From NCBI GenBank assembly GCA_005880175.1, contig VBJR01000047.1:29716-48023 (forward strand): a stretch of 18,308 nt of DNA, written 5' to 3'. This document shows, in pieces, positions 1 to 6,156 of this stretch (position 1 is the stretch's first letter; each line of letters begins with the position of its first letter). The position numbers were made by a program, and so were the translations under genes. The DNA is from Chloroflexota bacterium. Its GTDB lineage: Bacteria; Chloroflexota; Dormibacteria; Dormibacterales; Dormibacteraceae. The notes beneath the pieces are model-generated. The model had not been told where the DNA came from and did no database searches. It saw only the letters and a list, made by a program, of their open reading frames with translations.

Positions 1-1380
1 TCGGCCCAGCTCGCGGCGCCCGCCCGGGTGCGCGGCCGGGTGCTGGCCGCGTATCAGGTGACGTACGCGGGCTCGCTGGCCCTGGGCAGCGCGGTCTGGG
101 GCGCGGTGGCCACGCGGCTGGACCTGGCGCCGACGATGGCCGTGGCCGGCGCGCTCCTGGCCGCCAGCGCGGTCCTGACGCAGCGCTGGCGGCTGACCAG
201 CGCCGACGAGGACGCCGCCGCGACCACGGAGCGCCCGGGGCGCCGCGTCGGTCCCTACCTGCTCGACGCCCAGCTCGGCACGGGGGTGCTCGGCGATGTG
301 TACCTGGCCCGGCACGAGACGCTCCAGGCCGAGCGCGCGGTGAAGGTGATGAACGCGGTCACGGCCGGCCACCCGCTGATCCGGGACGCGTTCCTGCGCG
401 GGGCCCGGAGCGCCGGGCGCCTGCGGCACCCGCACGTCGTGCCGGTCTACGACAGCGGGACGGACGGCGGCGTCCCGTACCTGGTGATGCCGTACGTCGA
501 GTCGGTCAGCCTGGAGGAGCACCTGGAGCGGCTGCCGCTGGCGAGGCGGATCGGCGACCCCACGATCCGGCAGTGCGTGCGCGACGTGGCCGCCGCGCTC
601 GACCACGCTCACGCCCGCGGGGTGGTGCACGGCGACCTGAAGCCGTCCAACGTGCTGGTGCGGACGCGCGACGGCCGGGCGCTGGTGACCGGCTTCGCGG
701 TGGCGCCGGTGCCGGATGGCGCGCCCGAGGCGGCCGCGGCCGGCGACGTCCTCGCGTTCGACATGATGCTCCTCCACCTGACCAACGGCCTGGCCGCGCT
801 GCCCGAGGCGGGCCGCGCCAGCGCCGGCGCGCTCGCCGACGCGTACCTGGCCGCGACCGAGGGCGGCGCCTCGGAGGCCGCGCCCGCGCGGCGGTGGGCC
901 CTCGCGGCGGCCGCGCTCGCCGTGACCCTGGCCACCGCGGTCTTCACCAGCGCGGCGCTCGCCGCCCAGGGCCGGCCCGCTCCGGCCGCCGGCCCGCACT
1001 CCGTGCGCGCCCAGCTGGGCCAGCCGGTGCCGGTCGCGGGCATGCGGCTGACCGTGCTCAACGCGGTGCTCGACGCGCCGGCGCCGGGGTCCGTGCTCGT
1101 CGGGCGCGGCGACCGGCTGGTGGTCGTCGAGGTGCGGTACGAGGTGGCGGCGGTGCCGGCCGCGGCCTCTCCCTACGACTGGGTGGTCACCGACGCGTCC
1201 GGCGGAGTCTACGGGCCGGTCGACGGGGGGCTGTCGAGCGGGCTGCCGCAGCTCCGCCTGGGAGCGTCGGAGCACATCCGGGCCGTGGTCGGGTTCGTGG
1301 TGCCGAGGTCGGCGCGAGGCCTCGTCCTCCACTTCGACGCGCCGGTCGGCGACGACACCGCGCAGGTGCCCCTGGACTGA
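1..1380 (+). CDS. MFS tail - pseudokinase - DUF4352-like fusion protein (5' partial)
   Basis: The reading frame is open from base 1, so the start lies upstream. The first ~65 residues look like the end of an MFS_3/EntS-type exporter: an RGRVLAAYQ motif, then two hydrophobic helices. A Ser/Thr kinase domain follows: Gly-rich loop GTGVLGDV (277-300), AVK lysine (343-345), and HGDLKPSN (628-651), where HRD has become HGD. The DFG motif reads GFA (691-699), so the Mg-binding Asp is absent. Only about 15 residues separate it from the αF-like GDVLAFD, so the activation loop and APE motif are missing. This suggests a catalytically dead pseudokinase. A membrane helix (about 895-967) leads to a DUF4352-like β-sandwich at the C-terminus. 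No ATG, GTG or TTG lies in frame between 142 and 286, so the kinase has no start of its own and the fusion looks real. Its job is unknown; transport linked to sensing is a guess. Confidence 0.8.
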   Translation, partial: SAQLAAPARVRGRVLAAYQVTYAGSLALGSAVWGAVATRLDLAPTMAVAGALLAASAVLTQRWRLTSADEDAAATTERPGRRVGPYLLDAQLGTGVLGDVYLARHETLQAERAVKVMNAVTAGHPLIRDAFLRGARSAGRLRHPHVVPVYDSGTDGGVPYLVMPYVESVSLEEHLERLPLARRIGDPTIRQCVRDVAAALDHAHARGVVHGDLKPSNVLVRTRDGRALVTGFAVAPVPDGAPEAAAAGDVLAFDMMLLHLTNGLAALPEAGRASAGALADAYLAATEGGASEAAPARRWALAAAALAVTLATAVFTSAALAAQGRPAPAAGPHSVRAQLGQPVPVAGMRLTVLNAVLDAPAPGSVLVGRGDRLVVVEVRYEVAAVPAAASPYDWVVTDASGGVYGPVDGGLSSGLPQLRLGASEHIRAVVGFVVPRSARGLVLHFDAPVGDDTAQVPLD

Positions 1381-1826
1381 TCCCCGGCGGCGCCGAGCGT
1401 CAGCCGGCGGGCGGCGGCGTGCACGAAGCGCGACGCGACCGTCTCCTCGATGCGGTGGAGCAGCGCCCGGTCGACCGGCGGCCACGCCCGCGCGCCACGG
1501 GCGGGGTAGCTGGCCAGCAGGGCGAGGTACGTGCGGCCGGGGCCCAGCCACGACGCGTCCAGGCTGCCCTCGACGCAGCCCGGCGGCTCGCCGGCGTGGA
1601 ACCGCAGGGGGAGCGACGTCAGGCGGTCGGTGGTGAAGGGCGGCCCGACGTCCAGCCGCGCCGGGCACCGCGCCGCGACCTCCAGCCGGCAGCCTGCCAG
1701 CAGCTGCTCGCGGTCGCGGTCGACCGCCTCGGCCAGGCCATCGAGCCATGCGTCCGGACGCCGGAGCATCGCGGCGCGGACCACGTCGAACTCGAGCGCC
1801 AGCTCGACGTGGCACTTGAGGAACAT
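1209..1826 (-). CDS. Unknown protein, possibly SRPBCC-like
   Basis: I do not recognise this protein firmly. The first ~150 residues look coding: an N-terminal KCHVELALEFD strand, a middle section with T/S-LPLRF, and a C-terminal helix beginning VDRALLHRIEE. That order (β-strands, then a long terminal helix) recalls SRPBCC lipid-binding or coenzyme-binding folds, but this is a weak resemblance. The ATG at 1826 is preferred; a GTG at 1838 is also possible. No clear Shine-Dalgarno sequence precedes either. The last ~57 codons lie antisense to the 3' end of the kinase-fusion gene and read as low-quality Ser/Thr/Pro/Arg-rich sequence. Either the two genes truly overlap tail to tail by about 170 bp, or the stop was lost by a frameshift near 1380. 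It is divergent from the XRE gene remnant. Confidence 0.5.
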   Translation of the reverse strand: MFLKCHVELALEFDVVRAAMLRRPDAWLDGLAEAVDRDREQLLAGCRLEVAARCPARLDVGPPFTTDRLTSLPLRFHAGEPPGCVEGSLDASWLGPGRTYLALLASYPARGARAWPPVDRALLHRIEETVASRFVHAAARRLTLGAAGDQSRGTCAVSSPTGASKWRTRPRADLGTTNPTTARMCSDAPRRSCGSPLDSPPSTGP

Positions 1827-1888
1827 CGCACCATCCACACTGGCCGTCCGCCGCCGGGACGCACAGGGCCGAATGGCCCGGCGCTTCG

Positions 1889-2700
1889 GTGACCAGTGGG
1901 AGAGGCTTTCCCGGTGTCGACAAGGGTAGGCTGGACAGAGCCCGGCCGGAGTGGCCGGATCTGTGTGGGAGAGTCGCGTTTGCGGAGGGGAGCACGATCG
2001 CCCGGTCGACCTCGTTCGGTGACCTGCTCCGGAGCCTGCGCCAGGCCGCCAGCCTGAGCCAGGAAGAGCTGGCCCAGCGGGCCCGCCTGAGCGTCAAGGC
2101 GGTGGGCGCGCTGGAGCGCGGAGAGCGGCTGCGGCCGTATCCGAACACGGTGCGCGCCCTGGCCGAGGCGCTGGGCGCGTCGACCGAGGCGCGGACCGCG
2201 CTGATGGACAGCGCGGCACGGCGCGACGCCGGCAACGGGCACTCCGGCAACAACCGCGCCGAGGCCGTCGACCGGACGGTGCCGCTCACCTCGAGCGAGG
2301 CCGACCAGCAGGCCGCCGCGTGGGAGATCTACGTCGAGCTGGTCACCCGCATCGCGGTCGTGGAGCTGGGCGACGGGCAGGGGATGCTGCGCGAGGCGCT
2401 GGCCTCGCTGCACAGCCTGTTCGGCACGATCCGGGCGATCCTGCGCCGCCACGGTCCCACTGTGGGCCGCTGCTGGCGGACTGGCACCCGCAGCTGCTGG
2501 CTCACGAGAGCCGGTGCCCGGACGGCCTCTCGGCGGCCGAGCACGAGCGGGCGTGGACCCGGAACGACGAGATGCGGGACGCGCTGGCCCAGGCGCGCGG
2601 CCGGCTGGGCGACTACGCCCGGCTGCTCGCGGCCGCCGCGGGCGTGCCGCACCCGCTGGTCTCGAACCGGACGCGTCTGACCGCAAGGGTGGGCCGATAG
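1889..2700 (+). pseudogene. XRE-family regulator, frameshifted and probably decayed
   Basis: The N-terminal region carries a clear XRE helix-turn-helix (about 2018-2185), including LSQEELAQRARLSVKAVGAL and an ERGERLRPYPNTVRALAEAL helix. The middle (about 2320-2460) reads WEIYVELVTRIAVVEL...LHSLFGTIRAILRRHGP. I recall this segment from other actinobacterial and Chloroflexota XRE-like proteins. At about 2460-2475 the sensible reading changes frame. It continues as PLLADWHPQLLAHE and ends with AEHERAWTRNDEMRDAL and a helix GRLGDYARLLAAAAGVPHPL, stopping at 2700. As I remember homologues, a short stretch normally lies between GP and PLLA, so a deletion not divisible by three is likely. The GTG at 1889 gives a nonsense-like leader. 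A strong Shine-Dalgarno (GGAGGGG, 1984-1990) sits five bases before an in-frame ACG at 1994, perhaps a mutated ATG. An assembly error remains possible. Confidence 0.65.
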
Positions 2701-2819
2701 GCCGCGCGATAGGCTCCGCGTAGGTGCAATGTGGTGCCTCCGTGGCTGGCCGGGCCGCGTCATTCCGGCCAAGCTTGTGCTGCACCCCCCCAGGGCATGG
2801 CCTTCGATCGACCGCCACA

Positions 2820-2853
2820 GACCGATCAGCTGACCGAGCGCAGCTGATCGGTC
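2820..2853. repeat. Perfect 13-bp inverted repeat with 8-nt spacer upstream of the PadR gene
   Basis: The arms GACCGATCAGCTG (2820-2832) and CAGCTGATCGGTC (2841-2853) are exact reverse complements around ACCGAGCG. The repeat ends 8 bases before the TTGCGC -35 element of the PadR gene. No T-run follows, so it is more likely an operator than an intrinsic terminator, although it also lies about 120 bp behind the XRE remnant. Autoregulation by the PadR protein is an inference. Confidence 0.7.
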
Positions 2854-2860
2854 GCGCGCG

Positions 2861-2897
2861 TTGCGCTAACTCAAATAAGCTCCTACAGTGGAGGCCA
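2861..2897 (+). promoter_or_regulatory. Predicted promoter of the PadR-family gene, leaderless
   Basis: TTGCGC (2861-2866) and TACAGT (2884-2889) are separated by 17 bp. The GTG start is at 2898, eight bases past the -10 hexamer. Transcription would therefore begin at or next to the start codon. No Shine-Dalgarno sequence is needed in that model. Confidence 0.55.
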
Positions 2898-3245
2898 GTG
2901 AACGATCGCGCGAACGGACGCGGCGGACCGGCGCGAGTGACCGTCCCGGTCATCCAGGTGCTCGACCTGCTGCTGGCCGAGCCGGCTCGCGACGACTGGT
3001 TCGCGCTCGACATCTGCCGGCAGACGGGCCTGGGCAGCGGGACCGTCGCGCAGATCCTGTTCCGGCTCCAGGACTGGGGCTGGGTGCGCAGCCACTGGGA
3101 GGACGCGAACGAGGCGCATTCTCAGGGCCGGCCCCGGCGCCGCTTCTACGAGCTGACCGGCCCCGGCGCGGCCGAGGCGCGGGAGGTCCTCCGCCGCCGG
3201 TTCCCCGGCATCGCGCGCTGGGCGACCGCCGGAGAGCAGGCGTGA
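2898..3245 (+). CDS. PadR-family winged-helix transcriptional regulator
   Basis: This 115-residue protein has the short PadR layout. A first helix VPVIQVLDLLLAEP is followed by DDWFALDICRQTGLGSGTVAQILFRLQDWGWV, the helix-turn-helix. A wing then runs through GRPRRRFYELTGPGAAEAREVL. Such proteins bind palindromic operators as dimers and often repress their own operon. The GTG at 2898 is chosen because it sits just behind a promoter; a GTG at 2937 is an alternative. The stop overlaps the next gene's GTG start by four bases (GTGA), so the two are translationally coupled. The 13-bp palindrome upstream is the obvious candidate operator. The ligand or signal is unknown. Confidence 0.8.
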   Translation: MNDRANGRGGPARVTVPVIQVLDLLLAEPARDDWFALDICRQTGLGSGTVAQILFRLQDWGWVRSHWEDANEAHSQGRPRRRFYELTGPGAAEAREVLRRRFPGIARWATAGEQA

Positions 3246-3835
3246 CGCGGCTGGGCCGCCAGGGCGCCGCCTGCCGGCGGGCCGGGGCGCTGGCCCGTGG
3301 GCTGCGCCGCGACCTCGAGGACCTGCTCGGCCACGGCCTCCGGCCCCGGGCGGCCGAGGTGCGGGTCGCGCTGGCGCGCATCGACCACGCGCTGGGCGAC
3401 GGGCTGCGCTTCCGCGACCGGGTGGACGCGGAGCTGGGCTACCGGCGCGGCCACGCGCGCAACGTGGCGCTCGTCCTGCGCCGCACCCTGGAGGAGTCGC
3501 TCGCCGCCGACGCGGCGACCAGGACCGAGCTGCTGGCGCGCGCCGTGCGCCTGGCGGACGACCTGGCCGGGACCGCGTCGTGGATCGGCCGGCGGGCGCT
3601 GGAGATGGACGAGCCGCCGCCGTACCAGCCCTGGACCGGGACGTGGGCCGGCCGGCTGGTCGGGCTGGCCGCGCGGCTGCTGCCGGCCGAGCTGCGGCTG
3701 GACTTCGTCGAGGACCAGTGCGGCAACCTGGCGTGCGCCGGGTCGCGGCGCGAGCGGGCGGGGTACGTGGTCGGCCTGCTGGCGCGCGCGCCGGCGATCG
3801 CCGCCGCGGCGGCCCGGGGGCGCGCCGCGCTCTGA
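3242..3835 (+). CDS. Unknown PadR-coupled protein
   Basis: I do not recognise this 197-residue protein as a named family. It starts at a GTG overlapping the PadR stop, so it is probably the regulated partner or a cofactor of that regulator. It is mostly helical and rich in Ala, Arg and Leu, with no strong membrane segment or signal peptide. The C-terminal part, around LLPAELRLDFVEDQCGNLA and RRERAGYVVGLLARAPAIA, loosely recalls the tail of membrane-associated proteins often encoded beside PadR regulators in actinobacteria. In those the motif is roughly LLPxxxRxxYxEEWxxEL. That resemblance is from memory and weak. It ends 26 bp before the convergent VOC gene. Confidence 0.65.
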   Translation: MTRLGRQGAACRRAGALARGLRRDLEDLLGHGLRPRAAEVRVALARIDHALGDGLRFRDRVDAELGYRRGHARNVALVLRRTLEESLAADAATRTELLARAVRLADDLAGTASWIGRRALEMDEPPPYQPWTGTWAGRLVGLAARLLPAELRLDFVEDQCGNLACAGSRRERAGYVVGLLARAPAIAAAAARGRAAL

Positions 3836-3861
3836 AGCGCCCGGCGTTTCGTGCCGGTGAA

Positions 3862-4497
3862 TCAGCGCAGGATGACGCGCCCCCTCGGCGTGTCCAGCAT
3901 GGCGACCAGCGCCGGCGCGGGGCCCTCCTCGACGGGCAGCGCCGCGCCCAGCGCAGCCATGATCTCGCGGGCGCCGGCCGGGTCGGGGTGCTCGGCGTGC
4001 AGCTCCACCAGGCGCACCCCCGCCGGCGCCGACTCGCTGGGGTGCGGCGAGGTGCCCCAGTCGATCAGGAAAGGGACGATCAGGCGCGCGGGGTCGGGCT
4101 CGTGGTGGGTCAGCCGCCACTCCAGCAGGAAGCCGTCGGGCCGCCGCCGGCTCATGGGCAGCACGTCGCCGAGGACGTCGTGGCCGCTGGCCCGCACGGC
4201 CGCCACCCGCTCGTCGAGGTCAGCGGCCCGGCAGGCCCAGCCGACCAGGCGGGGCAGCTCGAGCTGGTCCAGCGCGAAGGGGAGGGGCCCGGGCTGGTGC
4301 GTCTGCTCCGGGTCGGCGGCGATGACCTCCAGGTAGGCGCCGTCGCCGAGCCCGAGCAGGGCGTTGTGGGTGCCGCGGCCGACGTGGCGGCCGCCCGCGG
4401 CCGGCCGCACGCCGAGCCGCTCCGCCAGCTCGTCCATCGCCGCCTCCAGGTCCTCGACGCCGTAGACGACGTGGTCCGTCCTCAAGCCGATGTTCAT
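3862..4497 (-). CDS. VOC (glyoxalase-like) superfamily protein
   Basis: This 211-residue protein begins MNIGLRTDHVVYGVEDLEAA, a typical first strand and helix of the glyoxalase_3-like group of the vicinal oxygen chelate fold. It continues with GRGTHNALLGLGDGAYLEVI, where the His and Glu could bind a metal. A second half-module runs through LIVPFLIDWGTSPHPSES and GVRLVELHAEHPDP, ending LDTPRGRVILR. The family includes isomerases, dioxygenases and resistance proteins, and the substrate cannot be read from sequence. The open frame extends back to 4611, but the ATG at 4497 fits the domain start. No Shine-Dalgarno is obvious. It stands alone, convergent with the PadR operon. Confidence 0.75.
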   Translation of the reverse strand: MNIGLRTDHVVYGVEDLEAAMDELAERLGVRPAAGGRHVGRGTHNALLGLGDGAYLEVIAADPEQTHQPGPLPFALDQLELPRLVGWACRAADLDERVAAVRASGHDVLGDVLPMSRRRPDGFLLEWRLTHHEPDPARLIVPFLIDWGTSPHPSESAPAGVRLVELHAEHPDPAGAREIMAALGAALPVEEGPAPALVAMLDTPRGRVILR

Positions 4498-4693
4498 GGC
4501 GTAACCGTGCCACGAGAGGAGGCGTTGACCGAAGGAGAGGGAAATGACGAGAGGTTGGGGTAGGCCCGTGTGCATACGGCAGCCCGGCGGCCGCTGACGG
4601 TCGACGGGCAAGGCAGCGCTGAGCCGGGCCGTGCATGGCCCTGGCGGTCACGACACACGTTTTCACCACATTCACCAGTAGGGGGGTTCGTCG
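4498..4693. other. Intergenic region between divergent VOC and LAQTG genes
   Basis: About 196 bp with no gene that I can support. It must hold the promoters of the two divergent genes, but I cannot assign clear -35/-10 pairs. An AGGGGGG Shine-Dalgarno at about 4679-4685 serves the LAQTG protein. I see no riboswitch or tRNA. Confidence 0.4.
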
Positions 4694-5401
4694 ATGAAGG
4701 TTCTCAGGCTGCTCACGGTTCCAGCCGTGCTGCTCTTCGGTCTCGTGCTGGCCGTGCCGGCCTCGGCGCATCAGCTCACCAACGTCACGGTGACGGTGGC
4801 GTGCCAGACGTCCTCTGGCAAGGTCTGCGTGACGCTCACCGGCGACATCCCCGCCAGTGACAACGACGCCCGGAACGTGTTCTTCGACCTGTTCGCGACC
4901 GGCTCGAACACGTCGCTCGGCGAGATCGAGTTCAACCTGCCCGCCTCGAACGGTTCGGTGCAGCACTTCAGCCAGACGCTCTGCTTCCCGGCCGTCGCCG
5001 GCAACACCACGGGCTTCACCGTCAAGGTGGTGAAGGTCACCGACAGCCAGGGCAGCCCCTCGGATCTCGCCATCACGATCGGCGACCAGACGATCAACTT
5101 CACGGCTGACCACCAGCCCAAGACCACCGTCGGTGAGACGGGCCAGTGCGCGCAGGCGACCCCCACGCCGACCCCGACGCCGAAGGCGACCCCGACCCCC
5201 ACCGCGACGGCCACGCCCACCAGCGGCGGCAGCGGCGGCGGCTCGCCCACGCCGACGGCGTCCGCGAACACGACCGTCGCGCTCGCCCAGACGGGCGGCT
5301 TCGACTTCCGCTACCCGCTGATCGGCCTGATCCTGCTCGTGGCCGGTGGCGCTCTGTTCGTCGTCAGCGCCAGCCGCGGGCGGTCTGCCCAGACGAAGTG
5401 A
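4694..5401 (+). CDS. Secreted LAQTG cell-wall-anchored protein
   Basis: This 235-residue protein is a likely substrate of the sortase encoded next to it. A Sec signal peptide covers residues 1-26 (MKVLRLL, hydrophobic core, ASA-H cleavage). A β-rich, Thr/Val-rich domain of about 120 residues follows, containing three Cys that could form a disulfide. A Pro/Thr-repeat linker (TPTPTPTPKATPTPTATAT) and a Gly/Ser stretch come next, suited to spanning a cell wall. The sorting signal is LAQTG at residues 197-201, followed by a hydrophobic helix and the basic tail SRGRSAQTK. LAxTG is the motif known for class E sortases. The ATG at 4694 is supported by an AGGGGGG Shine-Dalgarno. Its stop overlaps the sortase start (GTGA). 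The function of the exported domain is unknown. Confidence 0.85.
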   Translation: MKVLRLLTVPAVLLFGLVLAVPASAHQLTNVTVTVACQTSSGKVCVTLTGDIPASDNDARNVFFDLFATGSNTSLGEIEFNLPASNGSVQHFSQTLCFPAVAGNTTGFTVKVVKVTDSQGSPSDLAITIGDQTINFTADHQPKTTVGETGQCAQATPTPTPTPKATPTPTATATPTSGGSGGGSPTPTASANTTVALAQTGGFDFRYPLIGLILLVAGGALFVVSASRGRSAQTK

Positions 5402-6108
5402 GAGAGTTCCCGGGCGGGTCGGGGGGGTGGACTCCCCCGACCCAACCGGCCGTCCAGCGCCGCGGCGGCCTCCAGGTCAAGCTGAACCTGCGCACCGCGG
5501 CGCTGGCCCTCATCGGGGTCGGCCTGCTCCTCTGCGTCGTTCCGGTCGGCCTGGTCGGCATCGGCATGTGGCAGGAGAACCAGCTCACACAGGACTGGAG
5601 CAGCGGCGAGACGGCCGTGCTGCCCTCGCCGCCGTTCATCGAGGAGCCCAGCTCCTCGCCCACCGACGGTTCGGCCCTCGACACGCCCGCCGCCACCCCG
5701 ACGCCGCGGAGCACCGGACCGGCGCTCAACGCGGCGTTCGCCATCCGCGTGCCCAAGATCGGCTACTACGCGGCGGTGCGCCAGGGGGTCTCGCTCAGCG
5801 TGCTGGCGACGGGCCCCGGCCACTACCCGACCACCGCGATGCCGGGGCAGCCGGGCCTGGTCGGGATCGCCGCGCACAACACGTTCTGGATCCCGTTCGG
5901 CAACCTGGGGCCCGGCGACAGCGTGATCCTGGAGACGCGGTCGGCGCGGTACACGTACCGCGTCACCGGCACCCGCATCGTCAACCCGGACGACACAGGC
6001 GTCATCGTGCAGACGCCCGACCCCCGCCTGGTCCTGACCACGTGCTGGCCGCTCTGGGCCGGCAACCTCGCGACGCAGCGGCTCGCCATCTTCGCGCAGC
6101 AGGTCTGA
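5398..6108 (+). CDS. srtE: Class E sortase
   Basis: This 236-residue transpeptidase should cleave LAxTG proteins between Thr and Gly and attach them to the cell wall outside the membrane. An N-terminal membrane helix (about residues 34-56, ALALIGVGLLLCVVPVGLVG) is followed by a Ser/Pro-rich linker and the catalytic β-barrel. The catalytic triad is visible: His160 in IAAHNT, Cys216 in LTTCWPL, and Arg228 in ATQRLAI. The PKIGYYAAVRQGV and GPGHYPTTAMPGQPG segments are typical of class D/E sortases. The start is a GTG whose last two bases overlap the stop of the LAQTG gene, so substrate and enzyme are coupled. An upstream leader of about 30 residues before the helix is unremarkable. Confidence 0.9.
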   Translation: MREFPGGSGGWTPPTQPAVQRRGGLQVKLNLRTAALALIGVGLLLCVVPVGLVGIGMWQENQLTQDWSSGETAVLPSPPFIEEPSSSPTDGSALDTPAATPTPRSTGPALNAAFAIRVPKIGYYAAVRQGVSLSVLATGPGHYPTTAMPGQPGLVGIAAHNTFWIPFGNLGPGDSVILETRSARYTYRVTGTRIVNPDDTGVIVQTPDPRLVLTTCWPLWAGNLATQRLAIFAQQV

Positions 6109-6142
6109 AGCCGCCGGTAACCGGTGTGGCGGAACAGTTCCG

Positions 6143-6156
6143 CTACCCTTGCAGAC
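6143..6156 (+). promoter_or_regulatory. Predicted -10 element of the RDD gene, leaderless
   Basis: TACCCT (6143-6148) lies eight bases before the GTG at 6157. No convincing -35 is visible; a CCGGTAACCGG near-palindrome (6114-6124) occupies that region. Confidence 0.45.

Noticed and set aside
2455..2480. Programmed ribosomal frameshift in the XRE gene
   Set aside because: No slippery heptamer or downstream pseudoknot is visible; a deletion or sequencing error explains it better.
2655..2672. Possible tRNA T-arm (GGTTCGAGACC on the minus strand)
   Set aside because: The flanking stem bases do not pair and no anticodon or acceptor arm can be drawn; it is inside the XRE remnant's coding sequence.
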